Source: Jannaschia sp. CCS1 (GTDB lineage: Bacteria; Pseudomonadota; Alphaproteobacteria; Rhodobacterales; Rhodobacteraceae). From it: a stretch of 64,000 nucleotides of DNA. Every line of letters begins with the position of its first letter. Within the stretch, counting starts at the first letter, position 1. The notes under the pieces were generated by a model. It was not told the origin of the DNA. It made no database searches and saw nothing but the letters and a program-made list of their open reading frames with translations. The stretch covers positions 3,844,001 through 3,908,000 of the forward strand of contig NC_007802.1 in assembly GCF_000013565.1 (NCBI RefSeq), in the 5' to 3' direction. Both the position numbers and the translations under genes were made by a program. Of the stretch, positions 25,395 through 34,644 are shown in pieces.

Positions 25395-25825
25395 GCATCA
25401 GGCTTGCGGGCGTCGCGATCTTCGTGATCGCGGCGCTCTATGCCTGGACGGCGCAGGATTACACCGCCTCCTTCGGCGATGTCCTTGGGCCCTCTGTCTT
25501 TCCGGTCATGGTAGGGATCCCCGCCATGGCCCTCGCGCTTTCGCTGGTTGTGTTTCCCGGCGGAACCGTCAGTTGGCCCGCACCCCGTCGCCTGCTGCGT
25601 CAGGGCCTCGCCATCGCGACGTTGGTCGCCTATTCGATCTTGCTCGAACCCCTGGGCTTCCCCTTGGCAACTGCGGCGCTTGTCGCTGCCATCGCGATCA
25701 TCATGGACGGGCCCGTAGTGAAATCCGCGATCATCGGCATTGCCGGATCCCTGTCCCTGTGGGTTTTGTTTGATCGGCTACTGGGCTTGCCCATCGATTT
25801 TCTTGGCACCCTATTCGACGGATAG
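25391..25825 (+). CDS. tctB: Tripartite tricarboxylate transporter small permease TctB
   Basis: This 144-aa membrane protein has four hydrophobic segments, including IFVIAALYAWTA at the start, VFPVMVGIPAMALALSLVV, and a long stretch around LATAALVAAIAIIMDG. Length and topology match TctB. It overlaps tctC by 4 bases and ends 6 bases before tctA, so the three form one operon. Confidence 0.88.
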   Translation: MSIRLAGVAIFVIAALYAWTAQDYTASFGDVLGPSVFPVMVGIPAMALALSLVVFPGGTVSWPAPRRLLRQGLAIATLVAYSILLEPLGFPLATAALVAAIAIIMDGPVVKSAIIGIAGSLSLWVLFDRLLGLPIDFLGTLFDG

Positions 25826-25831
25826 ATCCCT

Positions 25832-27343
25832 ATGGAAACCCTCGCGTCCCTCGGCCTCGGCTTTTCCGTGGCACTCCAGCCGCTGCATCTGGCTCTGCTG
25901 CTGTTCGGCTGTTTCGCAGGCACGCTGATCGGCGCAATGCCGGGGCTTGGCCCGGTCAACGGCGTGGCGATCCTGATCCCGCTGACCTTTGCCTTCGGGT
26001 TTGACGCAACGGCCTCGCTGATCCTTCTGTCCGCCGTCTATTTCGGCTGCATGTACGGGGGGCGCATCTCCTCGATCCTGCTCAACATTCCCGGCGACGA
26101 ACCCGCAGTGATGACCACGCTGGACGGCTACCCGATGGCGCAACAGGGCCATGCCGCCAACGCTTTGGCAATCTCCGGCGTGGCGTCCTTCGTGGGCGCG
26201 ACCGTGGCCATCATCGGCCTGACCCTGTTCGCGCCGCTGCTCGCGCGGGCTGCCATCTACTTCGGCCCTGCGGATTACTTCGCGCTCTACGTCATGGCAT
26301 TTGCCACCATTGGCGGGCTGGCGGGCGTGGACCCGCGCAAGACGCTGCTGTCTGCGCTGATCGGCCTGATGATCGCGACCATCGGTCTTGACCCCGCCAC
26401 AGGCATTCCCCGTTACACCAACGGCTCCTTTCACCTTTACGATGGCATTGATCCCATTGTCGCCCTTGTGGGATTGTTCGCGATATCCGAGCTGATGTTC
26501 CTTCTGGAGCGTGCCCTGAAAGACCGTGACCATGCGATCCGCCTGACCACATGGATCCCTGATTTTCGCGTCGTTCTGTCGACGTCCTGGGCCACCGTGC
26601 GCGGCGCGGTGGTGGGATTCGTCGCGGGTGTTCTGCCCGGCGCGGGCGCGTCGCTTGGCGCGGTGATGAGCTATTCGATTGAAAAGCAGGTCAGCAACCG
26701 CGACGGCACATTCGGCAAGGGCGATCCGCGTGGTGTGGCCGCGCCCGAGGCGGGCAACAACTCCGCCTCCGCCGGGGCGCTAATCCCGATGCTGTCGCTC
26801 GGCGTGCCCGGGTCTGGCACCACCGCCGTGATGCTGGCGATGCTGATCTCGCTCAACGTGCAGCCGGGACCGCTTCTGTTTGAGCGGCAGCCTGACCTCG
26901 TCTGGGGCCTTGTTGCCTCGCTCTACATGGCCAACGTCATGTTGCTCGTCCTCAACCTGCCACTGATCGGTCTGTTCACGCGGCTGATGGCGATCCCGAC
27001 CTGGGCGTTGATGCCGCTGGTCGTGGCGATCAGCTTCATCGGCGTTTATTCGATCAGCAATTCGACCTTCGACCTGTACCTGATGGTCGGGTTCGGCGTT
27101 TTGGGCTACGTTCTGCGCAAATTGGATATCACGCTGGTGCCGCTTGTCCTGGGGCTTCTCCTGGGCGCGGATATGGAGAACAACCTGCGCCGGGCTTTGT
27201 CGATCTCGGGCGGGGATTATGGCGTCCTGATCAGCAGCTGGATCTCCATCGTACTCTACCTCGCGACGGTCGCGTTTCTGGCCTTGTCGGTCTGGCTTAC
27301 CTGGCGCAACCGAGCGCAAAAGGACGGGCCAGTCGGCGAGTAA
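25832..27343 (+). CDS. tctA: Tripartite tricarboxylate transporter large permease TctA
   Basis: This 503-aa polytopic protein has the TctA signatures GTLIGAMPGLGPVNGVAILIP near the N terminus and GVLPGAGASLGAVMSYSIEKQ in the middle, plus a PEAGNNSASAGALIPMLSLG block. It is the sodium-coupled core of the importer. It is the last gene of tctCBA. The 92 bases up to the convergent SDR (27344-27435) show no convincing terminator. Confidence 0.94.
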   Translation: METLASLGLGFSVALQPLHLALLLFGCFAGTLIGAMPGLGPVNGVAILIPLTFAFGFDATASLILLSAVYFGCMYGGRISSILLNIPGDEPAVMTTLDGYPMAQQGHAANALAISGVASFVGATVAIIGLTLFAPLLARAAIYFGPADYFALYVMAFATIGGLAGVDPRKTLLSALIGLMIATIGLDPATGIPRYTNGSFHLYDGIDPIVALVGLFAISELMFLLERALKDRDHAIRLTTWIPDFRVVLSTSWATVRGAVVGFVAGVLPGAGASLGAVMSYSIEKQVSNRDGTFGKGDPRGVAAPEAGNNSASAGALIPMLSLGVPGSGTTAVMLAMLISLNVQPGPLLFERQPDLVWGLVASLYMANVMLLVLNLPLIGLFTRLMAIPTWALMPLVVAISFIGVYSISNSTFDLYLMVGFGVLGYVLRKLDITLVPLVLGLLLGADMENNLRRALSISGGDYGVLISSWISIVLYLATVAFLALSVWLTWRNRAQKDGPVGE

Positions 27344-27435
27344 TACGTGTCAGGATCGTCCAAGATCCAGACGGTGCGCCATCGCGACAAGAACTATCGT
27401 CAAGTGGCCGTTGAGCTGCGACCCATCGGCACCTA

Positions 27436-28182
27436 TCAGGTGTTAACGGATCCGCCATCGACAGCGATCGTCTGGCCAGTCACGAAATCGCTTTCGCCCG
27501 AGCACAGGAAGACCAGCGCGCCCAACAGGTCAGCCGGGTGACCGTCCCGCTTGATCGCCCGCGACGCGAGGACGGCGGCGCGCGCGGCGTCGACATGATC
27601 CGCATTCTCAAGGACACTGCTCGACAGCGTCAGGCCCGGTGCAAGATTGTTGACACAGATCCCCGCGTCGCCCAATTCCCGCGACAGGGCGCGGGTCATC
27701 GCATGGATCGCGCCTTTGGACGCGATGTAATGCAGCATGCCCGGCATCCCCTTGTAGACGGTGCCGGACGTAATGTTGACGATCTTGCCGTGGCCCTGCG
27801 CCTCCATCACCGGACCTGCCGCGCGGATCATCCCATAGGTGCCGGTCACATTGGTATCGATCACACGGGCCCATGTCGCGGTGTCGATATCGTCATATCG
27901 TGCCACCGGAAGCGTGGCATAAAGGGCTGCATTGTTGACCAGCACGTCCAGGCTGCCGAAAGTGTCGCGGCAGGCTTTCACAATCCGCTCCGGACCGTCT
28001 GATGCAGTGATATCGGCGTTGATATAGGTGGCTCCTGCCGCCTCTGCCTCCTGCCCCGGCGCAATATCGGCGGCCAGCACCTGCGCGCCTTCGGCCAACA
28101 GGGCGCGGGTGAATTCAAGCCCCATGCCCTTCGCGCCACCGGTCACGATGCAGGCGCGATCTTCAAGGCGTCGGCCCCTCAT
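27436..28182 (-). CDS. SDR-family oxidoreductase
   Basis: This 248-aa classical SDR has TGGAKGMG (14-21), VNNAA (82-86), Ser139 and Tyr152-IAS-Lys156, so it is catalytically complete. The start overlaps the stop of the GntR gene upstream, so regulator and enzyme are co-transcribed on the minus strand. It probably acts on a hydroxy or keto intermediate of the pathway that includes the divergent aldehyde dehydrogenase and TRAP importer. Confidence 0.88.
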   Translation of the reverse strand: MRGRRLEDRACIVTGGAKGMGLEFTRALLAEGAQVLAADIAPGQEAEAAGATYINADITASDGPERIVKACRDTFGSLDVLVNNAALYATLPVARYDDIDTATWARVIDTNVTGTYGMIRAAGPVMEAQGHGKIVNITSGTVYKGMPGMLHYIASKGAIHAMTRALSRELGDAGICVNNLAPGLTLSSSVLENADHVDAARAAVLASRAIKRDGHPADLLGALVFLCSGESDFVTGQTIAVDGGSVNT

Positions 28183-28895
28183 ACCTCCATCTCATCGGTC
28201 CGCATCGTGGCGATGCCATAGGTCTTGCGCAGAAAAAGGTCCGCGTAGTTAAGCGTCGCATGGCTGTGTTCACGCATCATGGCTTCGGCCCGCGCCCCAT
28301 CGCGCTGCTTGATCGCGTCGAACAAAATCACGTGCTGCGAATGGCCAACCGTTAGTCGCATCCGTTCGCGCTGTGGCGCCCCCCGGTCAAACACCAGGGA
28401 TCCCAGTTTGGCCAAGGGCAGCATGGCGATACGTTCAAACGTATGGGCGATCAGATCATTGCCGCACTTTTGCATGATGGTCTCATGAAAGATGACATTC
28501 GCGGCGTGGTAGCCATCGAGCAGTTCCTTGACCGGGGTATCGGACTCCAGGATCGCCTCGGTCGTCGCGATGGAGGACAAGAGCGTCGCCTCGACCTCCG
28601 GCGTCAAGCCGGTTTCGGCCATCGTCTTAGCGGCCAGCGCCTCAAGCGTCGCGCGCACGGCGATCGCGTTGGACACGTCCGCCCTGGAAATCGAACACAC
28701 GGTATATCCGCGCCCTTCGCGCTTTTCGATCAACCCCTCGGCCTCCAACCCGGCCAGCGCGGTGCGGGCCGGTGTGCGCGAGACTTCGAATTCTGCGGCA
28801 AGTGCAACCTCGTTGATACGGGAGCCCGGCTCTCGCCCGCCGGATACGATCTGGCGGCGAACCACGGATTGCAGATGTTGAGAGTTGGAATGCAT
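28179..28895 (-). CDS. GntR-family regulator, FCD (FadR) type
   Basis: This 238-aa protein has an N-terminal winged helix (about 8-75, with VSRTPARTALAGLEAEGLIE) and an all-helical FCD effector domain (about 85-215). His residues such as those in HAANVIFHETI and VGHSQHVI may hold a metal, as in this subfamily. It diverges from the ALDH-TRAP-OsmC operon and overlaps the SDR, so it probably represses both until a carboxylate ligand binds. Two TGGATACA sites lie in the shared promoter. Confidence 0.9.
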   Translation of the reverse strand: MHSNSQHLQSVVRRQIVSGGREPGSRINEVALAAEFEVSRTPARTALAGLEAEGLIEKREGRGYTVCSISRADVSNAIAVRATLEALAAKTMAETGLTPEVEATLLSSIATTEAILESDTPVKELLDGYHAANVIFHETIMQKCGNDLIAHTFERIAMLPLAKLGSLVFDRGAPQRERMRLTVGHSQHVILFDAIKQRDGARAEAMMREHSHATLNYADLFLRKTYGIATMRTDEMEV

Positions 28896-28905
28896 AAGTC
28901 AAAAA

Positions 28906-28975
28906 TGGATACAAAAACGCGCCGTGTCGAGGGATTTCCTACATGATATCATAAAAAGGGTTCACTTTGGATACA
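28906..28975. promoter_or_regulatory. Divergent promoter with two TGGATACA sites (candidate GntR operators)
   Basis: TGGATACA occurs at 28906-28913 and 28968-28975, one next to each divergent start. Each has an AT-rich flank; the second reads CTTTGGATACATAAAG with inverted ends. FadR-type regulators bind short T-G-x-x-x-x-C-A palindromes of this kind. The rest of 28896-29058 is AT-rich non-coding DNA. Confidence 0.45.
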
Positions 28976-29058
28976 TAAAGTGCATTCTGAGATGAGAGTC
29001 GCTGTCACGACCGGAGATGATTGACCGGAGTGAGAAAACGCGGCGAGGGGAGGATACC

Positions 29059-30564
29059 GTGGATAACGCCATGGAGACGGACGCAGAAGATGTGCCCGTC
29101 GAAACGCATCTTTTTGTGGACGGAGAGGCGCGCCCGGCATCAGCGGGACGCCTCTATCCCATCTACAATCCGGCACGACCCGATGAATTGGTTGGCCACG
29201 CGGCAGCAGCAGATGCCGACGATGTCGATGCCGCCGTGCGGGCGGCCGACGCAGCGTTTCCGGCCTGGTCTTCGCGGACCTACACAGAGCGCGCAGAGCT
29301 GCTGATCGCCATTGCCGATGCCCTGAGTTCCGACGATGCAGACGTCGCCCGCAGGTCCCGCCTGTTCTGCCGTGAGCATGGCAAGATCTTGCGCGAAACG
29401 CATCTGGAACTGAGCCGCCTTGGCGACCGGTTCCGGCTGAGCGCGTCCTACGCAGAACGGCTGGCGGCGGACGAAACCCTTCAAGGGCCACCCTTTGATA
29501 CGATCATAACCCGCCAACCGCGTGGGGTCGCCGCGCTGATCGTGCCATGGAACTGGCCCCTGTCGATCCTTGGCGCGAAGCTGCCGCAGGCCCTGATGGC
29601 GGGCAATACCGTGGTTGTGAAGCCAAGCCACAACTCCGCGCTGGCCCCGTCACAGACGCTGCGGATCATCGCAGAGATGCTGCCACCCGGCGTGTTGAGT
29701 GTCGTGACGGGCAGCGCGTCGGACATCGGCGATCCGCTGGTGCGCCACCCGCTGGTCCGGTTCGTGAATTTCACCGGATCGGTTGAGGTCGGACGCCACG
29801 TGATGCGGCAGGCCGCAGACAATCTGACGCCCGTGACACTGGAACTGGGCGGCAATGATGCCGCCTTGATCTGCGAGGACGCGGCGCTTGATGACGGTGC
29901 GTTCATGCGAATGTACATGGGCGCGTTCATGTCATCGGGGCAGATCTGCATGGCGCTGAAACGGCTCTACGTGCATCGCTCGCGTTTTGACGAGGTGGTG
30001 GATGGGCTGGAGGCCACGTGCAACCGGATGGTCGTAGGCGACGGCCTTTTGGACGGCACCAACATGGGCCCTGTGAACAACGCGAAGCAACTGCAGGTCG
30101 TGACCGACATGATCAACGAAGCCCGTCATAGCGGCACGGACGTGCGAGAGCTTGGGCAGGTGCCCGATGAGGCGCTCTACGCGACGGGCTACTTTCAGCG
30201 CCCAACGCTGGTTGTGGACCCGGATCCCAGCCTGAAGATCGTCGCCGAGGAGCAATTCGGCCCCGCCCTGCCGATCCTACCCTTCGACACGGAAGACGAG
30301 GCGATTGCGGCGGCGAATGACAGCCGCTTTGGCCTCTGCTCATCGGTCTGGACGGAGGATCGCGACCGCGCTGTTGCCCTCTCTCGCCGGATCGAGGCGG
30401 GCTATACCTATCTGAACGCCCATGGTCCCGCGGCGCAGGACGGACGCGGACCGTTCGGCGGGTTCAAGGACAGCGGGATCGGCAGAAATCTTGGGTACGA
30501 GGGCGTGATCCAGTTTCAGGGTCACCACACGATCAGCGGGCCGAGCGGATGGCTTATCAGTTGA
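29059..30564 (+). CDS. Aldehyde dehydrogenase
   Basis: This 501-aa ALDH has Glu262 (LELGGN) and the catalytic Cys297 (SSGQIC), with the VPWNWP nucleotide-site block (162-167). I start at GTG 29059 because GGGGAGG lies 5 bases upstream. An in-frame ATG at 29017 has GGAG immediately adjacent, which cannot work, and an ATG at 29071 is a weaker alternative. It is the first gene of an operon with dctPQM and the double-OsmC gene. The substrate aldehyde probably derives from the imported compound. Confidence 0.88.
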   Translation: MDNAMETDAEDVPVETHLFVDGEARPASAGRLYPIYNPARPDELVGHAAAADADDVDAAVRAADAAFPAWSSRTYTERAELLIAIADALSSDDADVARRSRLFCREHGKILRETHLELSRLGDRFRLSASYAERLAADETLQGPPFDTIITRQPRGVAALIVPWNWPLSILGAKLPQALMAGNTVVVKPSHNSALAPSQTLRIIAEMLPPGVLSVVTGSASDIGDPLVRHPLVRFVNFTGSVEVGRHVMRQAADNLTPVTLELGGNDAALICEDAALDDGAFMRMYMGAFMSSGQICMALKRLYVHRSRFDEVVDGLEATCNRMVVGDGLLDGTNMGPVNNAKQLQVVTDMINEARHSGTDVRELGQVPDEALYATGYFQRPTLVVDPDPSLKIVAEEQFGPALPILPFDTEDEAIAAANDSRFGLCSSVWTEDRDRAVALSRRIEAGYTYLNAHGPAAQDGRGPFGGFKDSGIGRNLGYEGVIQFQGHHTISGPSGWLIS

Positions 30565-30590
30565 AGACACGTAATTGGGAGGAGATCAAA

Positions 30591-31571
30591 ATGAACTACA
30601 ACGCACTTATCGCAGGGGCCGCCTTGGCCCTGAGCCCGATGGCAACCCAGGCCGAGGATCTGAGCCTCGCCTATTGGATGGGACCCGGCCATCCGATGAA
30701 CGCCGCTGTGTTCACGCCCTTCGCCGAAAACCTCGCGGAGGTATCAGGCGGCGAGATGACGGTGGAATTGTTCGCCGGGGGGGCGCTCAACGGCTCCCCA
30801 CCATCACAATACGGCATCATGCTAGACGGCGTGGCCGATATCGCCTTCGTCATCCCGGGCTATACGGGCGATGTCTTCCCGGTGACCGGCGTCATCACTT
30901 ATCCCGGCATCTGCGAAAGTGCCGCCGACTGCACCGCATCTTTGTGGCGCGCCCGGGATCAGATCGCAGCGGAATATGATGCCGTCCTTCTGGGGCTATG
31001 GGGCAACAACCCCCCGGTGCTGATCACCCGGGATCAACCCGTTCGCACGTTGGAGGACATCGCAGGCATGATCGTTCGCGTCACGTCCACACAGGATGTG
31101 GCCTTCGCCGAGGCGCTTGGAGCATCAGGTGTCACGCAGCCGGTGAATGTGATCAACCAGAACCTCACCAACGGTGTCGTGGATGCCATTGCCATCGGGC
31201 CCTCGGCCATTGGGTCCTTCAATCTGCATGAGCCGGGCAACTACATCACGACCTATTTCCCCGGCTCCGGGTCCGCCTTCGCGCTATTGATGAACCAGGA
31301 CGTGTTCGATGACCTGACGGAGGAGCAACAGGGTTGGGTCATGGCCGCCGCCGATGAGAGCCTATCGCAGGCCGGCGGCGACTTCTACGACCGCGCCGCC
31401 GCACGGGGCCTTGAGATCGCCCGCGAGGCCGGGGTGGAGATCATCGACCTGACGCCTGAAGAACGGGCCCGTTGGGACGAGGCCATGGCACCGCTGATCG
31501 AAGAGCTTCGGGCCCAGGACATGGGTGGCACGACGGCAGGCGCGATCATGGACATCATGATCGGCGAATGA
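30591..31571 (+). CDS. dctP: TRAP transporter substrate-binding protein (DctP type)
   Basis: This 326-aa receptor has a signal peptide of about 20 residues (cut after ATQA). The DctP fold follows, with the gripping arginine in the GMIVRVTSTQD segment. A pair of cysteines, in GICESAADC, may form a disulfide. The ribosome site GGGAGGAG precedes ATG 30591. The stop overlaps dctQ (ATGA). It resembles the receptor at 11820 in domain layout but is clearly diverged. The ligand is unknown. Confidence 0.92.
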   Translation: MNYNALIAGAALALSPMATQAEDLSLAYWMGPGHPMNAAVFTPFAENLAEVSGGEMTVELFAGGALNGSPPSQYGIMLDGVADIAFVIPGYTGDVFPVTGVITYPGICESAADCTASLWRARDQIAAEYDAVLLGLWGNNPPVLITRDQPVRTLEDIAGMIVRVTSTQDVAFAEALGASGVTQPVNVINQNLTNGVVDAIAIGPSAIGSFNLHEPGNYITTYFPGSGSAFALLMNQDVFDDLTEEQQGWVMAAADESLSQAGGDFYDRAAARGLEIAREAGVEIIDLTPEERARWDEAMAPLIEELRAQDMGGTTAGAIMDIMIGE

Positions 31572-32113
31572 CCATGCACGAGACGCCCCATGACCACGTT
31601 CCCGGCCCGCTGGGCGCGGCGGACCGGGTGCTTCGATGGCTGTCGGGCGGGCTTGCGGCTGTGGGCGCGCTCAGCATTATCGGATTGATGGGGATTACCC
31701 TGGTGGCGGTGGTCTGGCGCTACTGGTTCCGGGCGCCGATCTCGGGCACCGGGGATATCTCGCAGATGATGCTGATTATCGTGGCAGGTGCCGCTGTGGC
31801 CTACGGCGCACGGCATCAGGCCCATGTCAGCGTCGATCTGATCGCGCCTCTTGGGCGGCGTGTCACGCGCATCACCGATATCGTGATGCGGGGGCTGACG
31901 TTGTTCATCATCGGGCTGTCCGTTTACGCCTTGATGGACAAGGCCTGCGGGATGGAGCGGGCCTGCATCACCTCGACCCTGTCGATCGAGCATCGTCCGT
32001 TCTACTGGTATCTGGCCGTCGCCATGGCCGTCTACGCCGCACAGGTGGCCGTGCATTTGGGCATTGGCATCGCCACCTTCCGGGGCACAGATCCAACCGA
32101 GGTCAATTCCTGA
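31568..32113 (+). CDS. dctQ: TRAP transporter small permease (DctQ type)
   Basis: This 181-aa protein has four membrane helices, with the DctQ-typical RYWFRAPISGTGDISQMML stretch between the first two. Its ATG overlaps the dctP stop and its TGA overlaps the dctM start by one base, so translation is tightly coupled. The N terminus carries a His-rich cytoplasmic stretch (HETPHDH). Confidence 0.9.
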   Translation: MTMHETPHDHVPGPLGAADRVLRWLSGGLAAVGALSIIGLMGITLVAVVWRYWFRAPISGTGDISQMMLIIVAGAAVAYGARHQAHVSVDLIAPLGRRVTRITDIVMRGLTLFIIGLSVYALMDKACGMERACITSTLSIEHRPFYWYLAVAMAVYAAQVAVHLGIGIATFRGTDPTEVNS

Positions 32114-33417
32114 TGGATCCATCGACAATCGGCTTTGTCGGCTTCGGCCTTCTGTTCGTCCTGCTGCTTATCCGCATGCCTGTGGGCGCGGCGATGATGC
32201 TGGTGGGCACCGCTGGCATCTGGATGATCCGCGAACGCGCGGCGATCCCCAAGCTGGCGGGCGAGATTTTCAACGAGGCGTCGAACTATCCGCTGACGAT
32301 CATCCCGCTGTTTGTTCTGATGGGCAATCTTGCCGGTGTATCGGGGATGAGCCGGGATCTGTATACCGCCGCCCATGCCTGGCTTGGTCATATGAAGGGT
32401 GGGCTGGCATCTGCCACAATCGTTGGCTGCGCGGGGTTTTCGGCGCTGTCAGGCTCCTCGCTGGCGGCTGCGCTGACGATGGGGCGCGTCGCCCTGCCCG
32501 AAATGCAGCGCTACAAGTATGACAATGGCCTGGCGACCGGCGCCATCGCGGCGGGGGGCACCTTGGGCATCCTCATCCCCCCATCGGCGGGCTTCGTCGT
32601 CTATGCCATTCTGACCGAAGAAAGCATCGGGCGGCTGTTCATGGCCGGCGTCCTGCCGGGGCTGATGCTGACGTCGCTGTTCATCTTCGCGATCTGGCTG
32701 TCGGTCCTGCGCAAACCCGAGCGCGCGCCCGCCGCAGCAGAACGTATGCCCATCGGTCAGCGGTTCAGCGCACTATTCCGGTCCTTCTGGATCATCGGCA
32801 TTATCGTGGCGACTATCGGCGGCATCTACACCGGCGTCTTTTCAGCGGTGGAGGCCGCAGGCGTCGGCGCATTCCTCGCCCTTCTGGTGACGCTGATCCG
32901 GGGCACGATGACCTGGGCCAACATGGTCGATGTGTTTACCAGCACGCTGAAATCCACAGGTACCGTCTTTCTGATCCTGTTCGGCGCCTTCGTGTTCAAA
33001 TCCTTCGTGGGTTTTACCGGCATCACCATCACCCTGTCGGAATGGGTCGCGGTGCAGGGGTTCACGGGGTTTCAGATTGTCGTGGCCTTCCTGTTGCTGT
33101 TCATCGTGCTTGGCATGTTCATGGAAGGCTTCGCGATCCTCGTGCTAACGGTGCCGCTGATCCAGCCAATCATCCAGCCGCTTGGCATCGACATGATCTG
33201 GTTTGGTGTCCTGATGGTTATCGTGCTGGAAATGGGGCTGATCTCCCCGCCCGTGGGCGTCAACGTCTTCGTGGTGAAGGGCATTGCGCGCGACGTGCCG
33301 CTCAACACCATCTTCCGGGGCATCTGGCCGTTCTGGTTCGCCATGTTGGCCGCCGTCCTGCTGATCCTCACCTTCCCGCAAATCGCATTGCTCCTGCCCA
33401 ACACGATGTTCGGCTAG
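32113..33417 (+). CDS. dctM: TRAP transporter large permease (DctM type)
   Basis: This 434-aa polytopic protein has GAIAAGGTLGILIPPSAGF and EMGLISPPVGVNVFVVKG, the two DctM half-helix signatures. ATG 32113 shares its A with the dctQ stop. The DctQ and DctM subunits here are separate, unlike the fused permease at 38406. The double-OsmC gene follows after 30 bases. Confidence 0.94.
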   Translation: MDPSTIGFVGFGLLFVLLLIRMPVGAAMMLVGTAGIWMIRERAAIPKLAGEIFNEASNYPLTIIPLFVLMGNLAGVSGMSRDLYTAAHAWLGHMKGGLASATIVGCAGFSALSGSSLAAALTMGRVALPEMQRYKYDNGLATGAIAAGGTLGILIPPSAGFVVYAILTEESIGRLFMAGVLPGLMLTSLFIFAIWLSVLRKPERAPAAAERMPIGQRFSALFRSFWIIGIIVATIGGIYTGVFSAVEAAGVGAFLALLVTLIRGTMTWANMVDVFTSTLKSTGTVFLILFGAFVFKSFVGFTGITITLSEWVAVQGFTGFQIVVAFLLLFIVLGMFMEGFAILVLTVPLIQPIIQPLGIDMIWFGVLMVIVLEMGLISPPVGVNVFVVKGIARDVPLNTIFRGIWPFWFAMLAAVLLILTFPQIALLLPNTMFG

Positions 33418-33447
33418 GCAGGCGCACGTCCCGAAAGGAGCTGTCCC

Positions 33448-34638
33448 ATGAAACACGCAGAAGACATCATCGGCAAAGCCCATACTGCCCCCTTCTACAA
33501 GGTCGCCAATCCGGGCGATATCGGCCTGGACCTGCCCGACATCCGCCATGGCGATGCCGTACGGTGCTGGGTCAACGCGCTGGCCGGGTTCCAGAAAGAG
33601 GCGCTGGTTGGCTCTGCCCGGTCCGACAACGTCTGGCGATTGGTCTCTGATGAAGGCGCATACCTGAACGGCCACGACGCCGCCCCCTGCCCGCTGTCGT
33701 TCCTCAGCACAGGCATGGTCGCCAGCTACATGAACGAGATCATGGCATTGGCCAAACAGCAGGGCGTGGAGCTGCGCAAGCTGCGGCTGATCCAGAACAA
33801 CTACTACACGATGCAGGGGTCCATGCGGAAGCGGACGATGACCGGCGGCGCGCTGCCAGTCGAGCTGGAAGTCCAGTGTGAGTGTGATCTGGATGACGCT
33901 GCCTTGCAGGAGTTGGTGGCGAATGCCGTCCATGCCTCACCGCTGAATGGCCTGATGCGCGGCAAACTGCCGTCCCTGTTCACCCTGACCCGGAACGGCA
34001 CGCAGATAGAGACCGGGGACGCAATCGCGTTGAACGCCCCCGTTGTCGGCGACCCGTCGGGTGATCCACCTCTGGCCGCAAGCAGCGATCTGTCCCTTAT
34101 CGCCCGCGAAGGCATGTCACCCACCAAAACCGTCGCCAAGGGCACCGCGGGCTCTGCCACGTCCTTGACGGATGAGCAGGACCGGACGCTGAACCCCGGG
34201 GTGATCTGTACCCTGCGCGAGGATGGCATCAAGGAGATCGAACAACATCTGTATTCCCCCCACGGCTCCATCTTCCGCTACCTCAGCGAAGAGGCGGAGC
34301 CTGCGGGTGGCCAAGGCCGTGCGCCCGACGCCGTCAGCTATATCTCTGCCGGGATCGCCTTTTGTTTCATGACGCAGTTCGGGCGTATGGCCTCGATGGA
34401 GAAGCTGGACCTGTCCCACTACTCCATTGTCCAAGACACGCATTTCTCGCTCGGCGGCGCGTCGGGTGGCACCGGCAAGGCGGGCACGGCAGACCCGGTC
34501 GAGACGCATGTTCACCTGCGCACGTCAGAGGCCGACGACGTGGCGCGCGACATGCTGGACGTGTCAGAGCGGACATGTTTCCTGCATGCCTTCTGCCGGA
34601 CAGACCTGAAAACCAGGCTGAAAATCACGCGGGTCTAA
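33448..34638 (+). CDS. Double-domain OsmC-family protein
   Basis: This 396-aa protein consists of two OsmC-like domains, about 30-185 and 245-392. OsmC/Ohr proteins reduce organic hydroperoxides through a cysteine pair. The C-terminal copy keeps both: Cys306 in GIAFCFMTQ and Cys377 in RTCFLHAF. At the aligned positions of the N-terminal copy there are serines: Ser93 in GMVASYM and Ser164 in HASPLN. So only one half is likely redox-active. AAAGGAG precedes the start. It is the last gene after ALDH and TRAP, so it may handle a reactive aldehyde, peroxide or thiol adduct of that pathway (inferred). Confidence 0.82.
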   Translation: MKHAEDIIGKAHTAPFYKVANPGDIGLDLPDIRHGDAVRCWVNALAGFQKEALVGSARSDNVWRLVSDEGAYLNGHDAAPCPLSFLSTGMVASYMNEIMALAKQQGVELRKLRLIQNNYYTMQGSMRKRTMTGGALPVELEVQCECDLDDAALQELVANAVHASPLNGLMRGKLPSLFTLTRNGTQIETGDAIALNAPVVGDPSGDPPLAASSDLSLIAREGMSPTKTVAKGTAGSATSLTDEQDRTLNPGVICTLREDGIKEIEQHLYSPHGSIFRYLSEEAEPAGGQGRAPDAVSYISAGIAFCFMTQFGRMASMEKLDLSHYSIVQDTHFSLGGASGGTGKAGTADPVETHVHLRTSEADDVARDMLDVSERTCFLHAFCRTDLKTRLKITRV

Positions 34639-34644
34639 GCGCAG

